A stretch of 6,953 nt of DNA from positions 1 to 6,953 of the forward strand of contig JAEWFW010000044.1 of NCBI GenBank assembly GCA_023388635.1, given 5' to 3'. How positions within the stretch are numbered: position 1 is the first letter of the stretch; every line of letters starts with the position of its first letter. The translations under genes and the position numbers were made by a program. Shown in pieces: positions 1 through 6,450 of this stretch. This stretch comes from Bacillota bacterium (GTDB lineage Bacteria > Bacillota > Bacilli > Desulfuribacillales > Desulfuribacillaceae). Below the pieces are notes generated by a model that was not told where the DNA came from, made no database searches, and saw nothing but the letters and a program-made list of their open reading frames with translations.

Positions 1-1
1 A

Positions 2-1159
2 GCTACCGAATCAAAGAGAAGAAAAAGGCTGGCTTTTATGATGTTAGTCGTTATGAATCAAATCATAGCGAGTAATTTGGGGAAATTTCGACCGTTTATT
101 TTGGGAGTTTTTAAAACGCTATTGACAATGAAAATGACGCAACGCTACGGGGCGATGGTTACAGAAGAACAGCTTTTGGAGTTTCTGGAAATGGAAAGGC
201 AAGCTGCGATATTGGAAGCAGAGGGTTATATCAAGAGATTACCGATTTTTGCTGAAGTAGGCATATACAGCTTTGCGGATTATGAGACAGTTTATGAGAA
301 AGAAGAGACAACCGAGCGAGAGCATAAGGCAATTTGGACATTGCTCGGAGACGAGAGCAATTATGTGCGATTTAAATTGCAGGCATTGAATATGATTGGG
401 GAGCGGTACTACAATTATATTGAATATACATTGGAAAGAGGTTTACATTCATCAGAGACGCCCGTAAGGGAATTAGAGCGTTTGCAGCAGATTAAGGCAG
501 ACGAGGAATATAGAAATATTATGGATGGGTATTCATTCGAAAATACCGTTTCATATTCAATCTCGTTAGCTATTTTAACGATCTTGACAGTACTTGTGCT
601 TGTTTCACCGCTGATTGCTAACGATCGTTCGGCGAATATACACTTATTGCAATACAGTGCCAAGAATGGAAGAAGGCTATTATTGCAGCAGTTTATTTCC
701 GTGATTATCTCGGCGTTTACGGTTACCACGTTGTGTCTTTTAATCTTTGGAGTGTTATATAGCGTTAATGGCATCTACGTTTTTTGGAACAATAGGTTGA
801 CCTCATTCTTGAACTTGGACGTAAATATTTTCTGGTTTGATTTATCCTATGGGCAATATATTGCACTGTATAGTCTGTTTCTATATATTGTGAGTATAGG
901 GACAGCGGCATTGGCATTTGTCGTTTCGAGATTTAGTCGGAATTTGATATCGTTGATTATGAAGTTGATTCCGATATTTGGCGTGATTGGATTTACTAGT
1001 TTTGCAATGTTTCATTATATGTTCAACAGTGTCAACCTCTTATATAGATTTACCGGAATTCCGTGGATGGAGCCACTTACCTGCGGGCTTATATTAGCGG
1101 CAGGATTGATTTTATCTGTATATGTATTGCGGAGAGAAAAGCAGATTGATGTATTATGA
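2..1159 (+). CDS. ABC-2-type transporter permease-like membrane protein, 5'-partial
   Basis: The frame is open to the left edge, so the true start is probably outside the window. ATG codons at 38 and 41 exist but have no Shine-Dalgarno sequence. Using them would also remove the basic stretch KRRKR (visible residues 5-9) that precedes a short hydrophobic segment (about 10-26), a normal inside-to-membrane start for this type of protein. A hydrophilic, Glu-rich domain of about 150 residues follows (visible residues 45-180), probably outside the membrane. Five clear membrane segments come next, at about 183-205, 230-254, 282-308, 315-339 and 357-376. The loop after the second segment (DRSANIHLLQYSAKNGRRLL, 208-227) resembles the loop of ABC-2 permeases that contacts the ATPase. 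The C-terminus is short and charged (RREKQIDVL). The plan of one TM, a large outer domain and five TMs is typical of Firmicute ABC-2 exporters of peptides, lantibiotics or drugs. The substrate is unknown, and no ATPase gene is visible; it would have to lie upstream. A strong terminator follows. Confidence 0.72.
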   Translation, partial: ATESKRRKRLAFMMLVVMNQIIASNLGKFRPFILGVFKTLLTMKMTQRYGAMVTEEQLLEFLEMERQAAILEAEGYIKRLPIFAEVGIYSFADYETVYEKEETTEREHKAIWTLLGDESNYVRFKLQALNMIGERYYNYIEYTLERGLHSSETPVRELERLQQIKADEEYRNIMDGYSFENTVSYSISLAILTILTVLVLVSPLIANDRSANIHLLQYSAKNGRRLLLQQFISVIISAFTVTTLCLLIFGVLYSVNGIYVFWNNRLTSFLNLDVNIFWFDLSYGQYIALYSLFLYIVSIGTAALAFVVSRFSRNLISLIMKLIPIFGVIGFTSFAMFHYMFNSVNLLYRFTGIPWMEPLTCGLILAAGLILSVYVLRREKQIDVL

Positions 1160-1173
1160 TTTAATAAATTTCT

Positions 1174-1226
1174 AAAGTCTTGCCTGTGGTTTGCTAATGT
1201 ATTTGCATTCTGCAGGCAAGACTTTT
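1174..1226 (+). terminator. Rho-independent terminator after the permease gene
   Basis: The arms AAAGTCTTGCCTG (1174-1186) and CAGGCAAGACTTT (1213-1225) form a perfect 13-bp stem. Three further pairs inward (two of them G-T) are possible around a loop of about 20 nt. The right arm runs into TTTT at 1223-1226. The hairpin sits 14 nt after the permease stop codon and separates that gene from everything downstream. The U tract is short, so efficiency is uncertain. The A-rich left arm could also let it work from the other strand. Confidence 0.82.
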
Positions 1227-1267
1227 ATAGTAGAAGGAAAGAGATAATATACGAGTTATGGAATAAT

Positions 1268-1437
1268 ATGGGTGGTGTTAGTAGGATAGATACGATTATT
1301 CAATCGGTGGTGGAGAAGTTATCTACTTTGCCCTATGTAGAGGCGATCGTTTTGGGTGGTTCACGCACTTAGGGGTATAAGATACTGGAAAGAAGATTGC
1401 TTATGAGCGTTTTTTGAAGCTATGTGAATTGAGCTAA
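1268..1437 (+). pseudogene. Decayed nucleotidyltransferase (minimal NTase fold) remnant
   Basis: From ATG 1268 the translation includes SVVEKLSTLPYVEAIVLGGS followed by R, T and a stop at 1370-1372. Amphipathic helix, hydrophobic strand, then GGS is the start of the nucleotidyltransferase fold, whose hallmark is GGSxxRG followed by the metal-binding DxD. Dropping one T at 1369-1370 restores GGSRTRG, so a single-base frameshift is visible. After that only about 20 codons remain, and no DxD motif or C-terminal domain is present in any frame. A third frame gives GKKIAYERFLKLCELS and stops at 1435-1437; I infer that this is the surviving C-terminus after an internal deletion, but it may be unrelated. 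The intact enzymes of this type are usually about 250-300 residues. No good ribosome binding site precedes ATG 1268. Which NTase subfamily it came from cannot be told. Confidence 0.7.
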
Positions 1438-1448
1438 ATATTCTTAAT

Positions 1449-1454
1449 GGAGGG
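1449..1454 (+). promoter_or_regulatory. Ribosome binding site that fixes the DinB-like start
   Basis: GGAGGG lies 7 nt before ATG 1462. An in-frame ATG at 1447 overlaps this site, so it cannot be served by it; 1462 is therefore the preferred start. Confidence 0.75.
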
Positions 1455-1461
1455 CACTAAT

Positions 1462-1944
1462 ATGAGTGATAGTAAGGAAATAAAGCGATCATTACAAAAT
1501 TCTATAAAAATTCTATACGTTGCGCTTGAAGAGACACCTAAAATGATCCTCTTATTCAATCAACCAGAATTTGTTCATAAAGAATCACAAGAAAAGTGGT
1601 CAAAGCAGGAAATATTAGGACATTTGTGTGATTCGGCAGTTATCAATTATCGACGCTTTGTCAATATTCTCTTGAATGATGGACCGATTCAGATTCTGAC
1701 GTACCCACAAAATGAGTTAGTCGAGTTGCATGATTATCAAAATCGTCATAACCGTGCAGAGTTACTTGCGTGGTGGGAGCAACTAAACAAACAAATTGTT
1801 TCCCTGATGGAACATGTGGATGCAGAACAATGGAATAAACAATGTATTTTAGCGGATGGTACGCCAACTACACTTAGATGGTTATTTGATAATTATTATC
1901 TTGATCATATGATTCACCATTTGAAACAGATTGAAAATAGATAA
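1462..1944 (+). CDS. DinB superfamily (DinB_2-like) putative metal-dependent protein
   Basis: A 160-residue protein, the usual length for the DinB/YfiT-like superfamily, whose members are four-helix bundles carrying a divalent metal on three histidines. The sequence shows the family signature KWSKQEILGHLCDSA at 45-59, with H54 as the first ligand. Near the C-terminus, LRWLFDNYYLDHMIHHLKQI (138-157) gives the second and third ligands, most likely H149 and H153. Characterised relatives in Bacillales include bacillithiol-dependent transferases, but most members have no known substrate and none can be assigned here. No signal peptide or membrane segment is present, so it should be cytosolic. The start at 1462 is chosen because GGAGGG lies 7 nt upstream. 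The gene directly follows the NTase remnant and seems to be a separate unit. All expected ligands are present, so it looks intact. Confidence 0.86.
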   Translation: MSDSKEIKRSLQNSIKILYVALEETPKMILLFNQPEFVHKESQEKWSKQEILGHLCDSAVINYRRFVNILLNDGPIQILTYPQNELVELHDYQNRHNRAELLAWWEQLNKQIVSLMEHVDAEQWNKQCILADGTPTTLRWLFDNYYLDHMIHHLKQIENR

Positions 1945-1959
1945 TTTGGGTTATACAAT

Positions 1960-1987
1960 TTGACAAAAAGCTTGATGATTATATCTG
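1960..1987 (+). promoter_or_regulatory. Possible sigma-A promoter ahead of the DUF4153 gene
   Basis: A perfect -35 hexamer TTGACA (1960-1965) is followed after 16 nt by TATCTG (1982-1987), a poor -10 with three of six consensus bases. It lies in the gap between the DinB-like gene and the start at 2081 and would give a leader of about 85 nt. The weak -10 makes this tentative. Confidence 0.25.
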
Positions 1988-2067
1988 GGAAAATAGGCAA
2001 TACAAGTTCTATAAGGCAATTGAAATTATGGTTATAAGTTGCGAAGAAAAATCCCTATTATCGAAAT

Positions 2068-2071
2068 GAGG
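2068..2071 (+). promoter_or_regulatory. Ribosome binding site that supports ATG 2081
   Basis: GAGG lies 9 nt before ATG 2081. The longer in-frame alternatives, TTG 2039 and ATG 2066, have no such sequence at a useful distance. Confidence 0.5.
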
Positions 2072-2080
2072 TCGAGAGAG

Positions 2081-3874
2081 ATGGAATATTTAAAAGAGAT
2101 TATCAGAAGAAGTGCTAAAGGTATAGCCATCGCCGGATACCGTTTTCCATTGACTGTGGCTAGTTTATTGGTAGCCACATTAATTGTTTTTAGACTCATT
2201 GCAATTGATACATCTCTGCCCTTGATATTAGAAAAATTGATTTTTACCTTTATGGTCGGTGCGTTTATTGGCGTAGCTGCACAATTCGTGGTTGAGAGGT
2301 TTGCAAATCTTTCAGAAAAGAGGCTGTTAGTTTATGCAGTAGCTCTATTACTGCTTGCCGGTTACTTTTTGATTCTGCTTTCTGCGCCTGAGATCAGCAA
2401 TGAAATTACGGTGAGGAGTTTCGTTGCGATTTTCGCTTTAGTATGTATGGCACTGTGGATTCCTTCTTATAAGTCAGATGTGGATTTCAATATGGTTGCG
2501 CTCGTGCATTTCAAGGGAGTTTTTACCTCGTTGCTTTATTCCGGTGTCATTGCGGCGGGAACATCGGCGATTATTGCGGCGATAGATACTCTGCTGTTCA
2601 GCGTTGATGGTGATGCGTATTGGTACACCTTGACCGTCATTTGGATTCTATTTGCCCCGGTCTATTATTTATCGCTGTTGCCAAAATTTAATTCTCAACT
2701 GAATGAAGATAAAGACATGGCTGAACGTGCCAGTAATTATCCAAAGTTCCTGGAGATATTAGTTTCATATATTGCCATCCCTTTGATCAGTGCCTATACA
2801 GCCGTGTTGATGGCATATTTTCTGAAAATTTTATTCACTTTGACATGGCCGTCCGGACAGATTGGTCCGATGGTTTTAGTCTACTCCATAGCCGGTTTGG
2901 TGATTTTCATTCTGGCAAGTTTACTGGATAATCGATTTGCAGCATTTTACCTTAGATTTTTCCCGAAAGTTTTGATTTTTGTCGTCATCATGCAATTGAT
3001 CTCCGTCGGTATCCGTTTGTACCATTACGGAATTACGGAGTCAAGATATTATGTAGGGATATTCGGCATCTTTTCCATTATAGCAGGTATCCTGCTATCT
3101 AGAAGTCCGGTCTCTAAAAATGGACGTATTGCCTTGCTGGTTGCGGTATTCGCGATTATTTCGATCATCCCGCCTGTGGATGCCTTTACGGTTTCTCGCC
3201 ACAGCCAAATCAATAGAATTGAATCGATCCTTGCTGATGAAGGGATGCTGACAAATGGTGAAATAACAAAAAAAGAAGATGCATCGGAATATACGAAAAT
3301 TGAGACGACAAATATTTTGAATTACTTAAATAGAAGCAGTTCGTTGAAGTATATTGATTGGCTGCCTGAAGATTTTGAAGTTTATGAGGATTTAAAGCAG
3401 GTGTTTGGATTTGCGCCTACGTATCCTAATTATGTAGATGATGGTCGACAATATTTCTATGTCTCACTGGACGGGGAAACGCCTTTGCCGATAGCAGGAT
3501 ATGATGTTCTTCTGAATGCCTTTGTAGGCAATTATCGTGAAGCAACAGAAATTTTAAGCCAGGAGTTTGACCTCGATGGCAGTCTATATAAGATGGAGAT
3601 AAATGGAATAGGAAACAATGAAGCGTATATTTCTATCTTGGATCCATTAGGGAATGAACTTATTGGCACAGGGATCAATCAATTCATCGAACAAATTGCC
3701 GGTGAAGAACCTGTGATGAAGGATAGATTATCACCAGATGAGCTAAGTTTCACCGTAAATAACAATGGATATAAGTTGAAGATCATTTTTCAAAATATCA
3801 ACTATTCGTCTGTTGACGGAATTGTTTCAGATCTGAATTATTCCATCTATGTGTTATTTGCAAGCACAAAGTAG
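2081..3874 (+). CDS. DUF4153 domain multi-pass membrane protein
   Basis: A 597-residue protein. A short amphipathic N-terminus runs into RFPLT (21-25) and the first membrane segment, a hallmark of DUF4153 proteins. About eleven hydrophobic segments follow: roughly 22-42, 50-72, 81-101, 110-128, 147-170, 181-201, 225-253, 262-282, 296-313, 322-340 and 348-366. After the last one, VSRHSQINRIESILADEGML (371-390) matches the pattern I recall after the last TM in this family (rSQ..R...L...gml..G). A soluble domain of about 210 residues completes the protein. The length is normal for DUF4153 and there is no sign of damage. The molecular function of the family is unknown; the architecture suggests a membrane sensor, scaffold or transporter-like protein. 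ATG 2081 is preferred over TTG 2039 or ATG 2066 because of GAGG at 2068-2071 and because RFPLT then falls near residue 20. The next gene starts 90 nt downstream with no terminator between, so co-transcription with the DUF4846 gene is likely. Confidence 0.85.
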   Translation: MEYLKEIIRRSAKGIAIAGYRFPLTVASLLVATLIVFRLIAIDTSLPLILEKLIFTFMVGAFIGVAAQFVVERFANLSEKRLLVYAVALLLLAGYFLILLSAPEISNEITVRSFVAIFALVCMALWIPSYKSDVDFNMVALVHFKGVFTSLLYSGVIAAGTSAIIAAIDTLLFSVDGDAYWYTLTVIWILFAPVYYLSLLPKFNSQLNEDKDMAERASNYPKFLEILVSYIAIPLISAYTAVLMAYFLKILFTLTWPSGQIGPMVLVYSIAGLVIFILASLLDNRFAAFYLRFFPKVLIFVVIMQLISVGIRLYHYGITESRYYVGIFGIFSIIAGILLSRSPVSKNGRIALLVAVFAIISIIPPVDAFTVSRHSQINRIESILADEGMLTNGEITKKEDASEYTKIETTNILNYLNRSSSLKYIDWLPEDFEVYEDLKQVFGFAPTYPNYVDDGRQYFYVSLDGETPLPIAGYDVLLNAFVGNYREATEILSQEFDLDGSLYKMEINGIGNNEAYISILDPLGNELIGTGINQFIEQIAGEEPVMKDRLSPDELSFTVNNNGYKLKIIFQNINYSSVDGIVSDLNYSIYVLFASTK

Positions 3875-3949
3875 TGATGTGATAAAATAAACTTTGCAGT
3901 GGTGGTTAGTCATCGGAATTGAGGCATTAGGATGAGTCTAGCGGCTGAT

Positions 3950-3958
3950 GGAAGGGGG
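3950..3958 (+). promoter_or_regulatory. Ribosome binding site that fixes the DUF4846 start
   Basis: GGAAGGGGG ends 6 nt before ATG 3965. An in-frame ATG at 3932 would put 11 residues ahead of the signal peptide and would contain this site, so 3965 is preferred. Confidence 0.7.
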
Positions 3959-3964
3959 ATTAGG

Positions 3965-4885
3965 ATGAAAAGATTCTGGATCGTTATAATTCTTTGTGTG
4001 GGAATTGGCTTTTCATTGAGTGGTTATAAAAGCATCGATAATGCCCCCTTTCCTGAGCAGCCTGAAACAAACACAAATGAGGTAAATACAAGCAAGATCA
4101 ATACAAGTGAAACAAATGCAGTCGATGCCGCTAATGAAGCACTTATAATTCCCGACGGACAAATCGTTGTAGAGAGGTTTGACGTTCCGACGGGATTTGT
4201 AAGGTTGGAATCAGAAGAGAAATCGTTTGCATATTATTTGCAGCATCTACCGTTAAAGCCCGATGGAGCTAAAGTAAGATATCATGATGGCAGAGAGAAG
4301 CAGCGGGACGTTTATTTAGCAGTCGTTGATTTCAGCTTAGGTGAAAGGGACTTGCAACAGTGTGCCGATGCAGTCATACGTTTGCGAGCGGAGTACTTAT
4401 ACGCCGAGCAGCGATATGACGAAATTAATTTTAATTTCGTGAACGGTTTTAATGCGGAATTTGCAAAATGGGCTGCCGGCAATGGAATATCTGTAGACGG
4501 GAACAATGTTTCGTGGAAAGCGAACGGCGCTAATAATAATTCTTACGAAAGTTTTCAAAAATATCTCGATGTTGTTTACGCGTATGCTTCCACACTATCT
4601 TTAGAAAAGCAACTAATTGCGAAGCCGTTCCCGAATGTATCGATAGGAGATGTATTTATACAAGCAGGATCTCCGGGGCATTGCGTGATCGTTGTCGATA
4701 TGGCTGTCAATCAAGACACCGGAGAAAAAATCTTTATGCTGGCTCAAAGCTATATGCCGGCACAGGATATTCAGATTTTAAAAAGTGATGGGGAAGGCAA
4801 TCCTTGGTTTTCCGCAAATACGGAGGAGGTTTTGAAAACACCTGAATGGACGTTTGAAATTTCCGACCTGAAAACCTGGGAATAA
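3965..4885 (+). CDS. DUF4846 domain exported protein
   Basis: A 306-residue protein. MKRF plus a hydrophobic core (about 4-18) forms a signal peptide or N-terminal anchor. It ends in SLSGY, which looks like a lipobox with Tyr21 where Cys would be needed for lipidation. A low-complexity Asn/Thr linker covers about 34-58, and the DUF4846 domain fills about 70-306. Family landmarks are VPTGFVR (74-80), SFAYYLQHLPLKP (87-99), RDLQQCADAVIRLRAEYLYA (128-147), NFNFVNGF (155-162), YASTLSLEKQL (207-217), GDVFIQAGSPGH (228-239), MLAQSYMPAQDIQIL (258-272), and TPEWTFEI (292-299). The spacing agrees with the family and the protein looks complete. The function of DUF4846 is not established. The arrangement of C133 at a helix start and H239 in a later strand recalls NlpC/P60-like hydrolases, which is my inference. 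It should act outside the membrane. It lies between the DUF4153 and zinc-ribbon genes, suggesting a shared envelope-related role. Confidence 0.86.
   Translation: MKRFWIVIILCVGIGFSLSGYKSIDNAPFPEQPETNTNEVNTSKINTSETNAVDAANEALIIPDGQIVVERFDVPTGFVRLESEEKSFAYYLQHLPLKPDGAKVRYHDGREKQRDVYLAVVDFSLGERDLQQCADAVIRLRAEYLYAEQRYDEINFNFVNGFNAEFAKWAAGNGISVDGNNVSWKANGANNNSYESFQKYLDVVYAYASTLSLEKQLIAKPFPNVSIGDVFIQAGSPGHCVIVVDMAVNQDTGEKIFMLAQSYMPAQDIQILKSDGEGNPWFSANTEEVLKTPEWTFEISDLKTWE
4070..4114 (+). repeat. Imperfect 15-nt tandem repeat coding an Asn/Thr-rich linker
   Basis: Three five-codon units encode NTNEV, NTSKI and NTSET (residues 36-50 of the DUF4846 protein). The second and third units share most bases (aatacaag...). 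The repeat lies between the signal peptide and the folded domain, so it probably serves as a flexible tether whose length can vary. Confidence 0.55.
4419..4440. repeat. 10-bp perfect inverted repeat with 2-nt spacer inside the DUF4846 gene
   Basis: The arms ACGAAATTAA (4419-4428) and TTAATTTCGT (4431-4440) are exact reverse complements separated by TT. The stretch codes for EINFNF in a conserved part of the protein, so the symmetry may be an accident of AT-rich codons. It could also form a hairpin in the mRNA. Confidence 0.5.
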
Positions 4886-4956
4886 GAGATGAAGAAAAAT
4901 ACTATATAAACAGATATGAGGGTGAAGTGGACTAGAGTTTCTTAAAACTATTAAAT

Positions 4957-4961
4957 GGGGG
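4957..4961 (+). promoter_or_regulatory. Ribosome binding site that supports ATG 4971
   Basis: GGGGG (within ATGGGGGAA) lies 9 nt before ATG 4971. The alternative TTG at 4965 is only 3 nt away, too close for efficient initiation. Confidence 0.5.
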
Positions 4962-4970
4962 AATTTGAAA

Positions 4971-5741
4971 ATGGGGAAGGGAATCAGGGGACTTTTTTCT
5001 GGGTGGATGAAAAAGGAGCGGGAAAAGGAACAGAAAACGGAGGAGTACTGGAATCATACAGGACGAGATTCAAATACCGAAAGGTCCATTCAATGTCCCG
5101 GATGTGGGGCAATCAATACCATAGTCGGTGATTCTAAGTGCGAGTATTGTCAAACGCCGCTTATTTATACCGCAGATCGTACAGATGTCATCAATAAAGA
5201 TGTGGCGCAGACAGGTTCAGGTACGGCAAAAGAATATACATTGACGACCGGTTTCTATACGGCGGGCATTGATATTCCCGTAGGAAGAAGTAAGGCGATT
5301 GCTATTTCAGGAAGTGGACATCTCTTCACATCCGATGACGAAATGAGTGAGATATTCGGTACTGAGAAAGGGGATGTATCGTCTTTTCAAGGATTGAAAC
5401 TACCCAAGGATGTTGCTCTGGTAGTATCGGGGAAGTTAACGGTTAAACTGGTTTATCAAGTGATTGAGCAAGGTTGCTTAGGGCGTACATTTGATAGATC
5501 CGGTGCGGTAGAGATATCAACCGGAAATCATCTTGTCGGCACAGATTTCAAAGCTGGTATTTACAATATCGTCGCAGTTTCGGGCTCAGGTTATATTTCC
5601 GTAGATGACTATGAAATAGGAGAAACGCTTGGGATCGATGATGAGGATGTACATGAAATCAGCAATGTGTATTTAGCGGAAGGCGTTGAACTATCCTTAA
5701 CGGGGGACGTATTAGCTAAGCTAACACCCGCCATGGCATAG
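4971..5741 (+). CDS. Zinc-ribbon protein with two tandem beta-rich repeats
   Basis: A 256-residue protein with three parts. The N-terminus (1-40) is basic and charged, with MGKGIRGLFSGW at its start, perhaps a membrane-touching amphipathic helix. A zinc ribbon follows, with C42-x2-C45 and C57-x2-C60 (CPGCG...CEYC). The rest is two copies of a 72-residue unit, at 89-160 and 180-251, which align without gaps and share 22 identical positions, including the central SGSG. The units resemble the 'GxYxVGxDIPxG' type of small beta domain common in Firmicutes and Actinobacteria. There, one or two copies are often attached to a zinc ribbon, signal peptide or membrane anchor. No function is known for the repeats; binding of a ligand or a partner protein is a guess. 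There is no signal peptide, so the protein is probably cytosolic or peripheral to the membrane. ATG 4971 is favoured over TTG 4965 by ribosome-binding-site spacing. It follows the DUF4846 gene by 85 nt with no terminator. Confidence 0.78.
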   Translation: MGKGIRGLFSGWMKKEREKEQKTEEYWNHTGRDSNTERSIQCPGCGAINTIVGDSKCEYCQTPLIYTADRTDVINKDVAQTGSGTAKEYTLTTGFYTAGIDIPVGRSKAIAISGSGHLFTSDDEMSEIFGTEKGDVSSFQGLKLPKDVALVVSGKLTVKLVYQVIEQGCLGRTFDRSGAVEISTGNHLVGTDFKAGIYNIVAVSGSGYISVDDYEIGETLGIDDEDVHEISNVYLAEGVELSLTGDVLAKLTPAMA

Positions 5742-5745
5742 GGGA

Positions 5746-5751
5746 TATAAT
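5746..5751 (+). promoter_or_regulatory. Possible -10 element ahead of the methyltransferase gene
   Basis: A perfect TATAAT lies 64 nt before ATG 5816, just after the stop of the zinc-ribbon gene. No convincing -35 hexamer or extended -10 accompanies it, so independent transcription of the methyltransferase is only a possibility. Confidence 0.22.
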
Positions 5752-5815
5752 AGCAGCGGATTCCATGGGTCTTAAAGAATAATGGATTATAGAGCTAATC
5801 ATCGGAGGTCGAACA

Positions 5816-6418
5816 ATGGGAAATACCGATATTTTTGAAACAATTGCAGCTCAATATGATACGTCCGAAAGAATTGAAATAACGAACATAGTGGCAGACA
5901 CTATTCGCGAATACATAGTGGACGGTAAAGATAAAAATGCTCTTGATTTTGGATGTGGAACTGGGCTTGTCGGCATGAACCTGCTGAATGATTTCCACCA
6001 TATGACCTTCATAGATACATCGCAGAATATGCTTGACCAGATAAAGCGAAAAATCTCTGATCGCAATATACAGAATGCAGAGACGTTATGTTTTGATTTT
6101 GAAAAGGCGTTTCGAGATGATCTGCATGCAGATTATGTTTTTGCAGTTCAGGTTTTACTTCATATTGAAGACATAGAGCCTGTGTTATCGAGATTATATC
6201 AAGTTCTGAATTCCGGAGGGCATTTACTGATTGTAGATTTTGATAAAAACGAAAAAGTAGAATCAGATAAGGTTCATAACGGATTTGACCAGGAAGAACT
6301 CAGCGATCTTATGACAAAAATTGGATTCAAAGACATTACATCTAGGACCTTTTATACTGGTAATAACATATTCATGAACCAAGATGCGTCCTTATTTATT
6401 CTTGATGCCAAAAAGTGA
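5816..6418 (+). CDS. Class I SAM-dependent methyltransferase
   Basis: A 200-residue protein with the Rossmann-like methyltransferase fold. Motif I is ALDFGCGTGLVGM (42-54), the glycine-rich loop that holds S-adenosylmethionine. The acidic residue that normally binds the ribose is D67 in FIDTSQNMLDQ (65-75). Motif IV is DYVFAVQVLLHIEDI (106-120), with the region after strand 4 typical of the Methyltransf_11/25 group. LNSGGHLLIVDFD (131-143) is the strand 5 region. The N-terminus FETIAAQYDTSERI is the usual entry helix of small-molecule or tRNA/quinone-type methyltransferases. The substrate cannot be deduced. It is cytosolic, with no extra domain, and its length is normal for a stand-alone catalytic domain. 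GGAGGT at 5804-5809, 6 nt upstream, is the best ribosome binding site in the window. A 74-nt gap separates it from the zinc-ribbon gene, so it could be the last gene of the operon or independent. A hairpin terminator follows. Confidence 0.9.
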   Translation: MGNTDIFETIAAQYDTSERIEITNIVADTIREYIVDGKDKNALDFGCGTGLVGMNLLNDFHHMTFIDTSQNMLDQIKRKISDRNIQNAETLCFDFEKAFRDDLHADYVFAVQVLLHIEDIEPVLSRLYQVLNSGGHLLIVDFDKNEKVESDKVHNGFDQEELSDLMTKIGFKDITSRTFYTGNNIFMNQDASLFILDAKK

Positions 6419-6450
6419 ACGAGATCGCAATTATAAACAAAACACATTTC

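Noticed and set aside
1..75. The first-frame stretch reading YRIKEKKKAGFYDVSRYE up to a stop at 73-75, as the end of an upstream gene.
   Set aside because: It overlaps the permease frame, which has a better N-terminal pattern (KRRKR then hydrophobic). It is too short to decide, but the permease reading explains the bases better.
415..774. A minus-strand frame of 119 codons inside the permease gene.
   Set aside because: It is antisense to a clear multi-pass membrane protein, is rich in Ser/Asn/Cys without domain features, and has no ribosome binding site.
1414..1440. TTGAAG with TAAATA 15 nt later as a promoter for the DinB-like gene.
   Set aside because: Spacing is short and the -10 match is poor; AT-rich sequence gives such pairs by chance.
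4070..4114. The Asn/Thr repeat as a CRISPR-like or regulatory repeat array.
   Set aside because: The units are 15 nt, contiguous and in frame, which fits a protein linker and not a spaced array.
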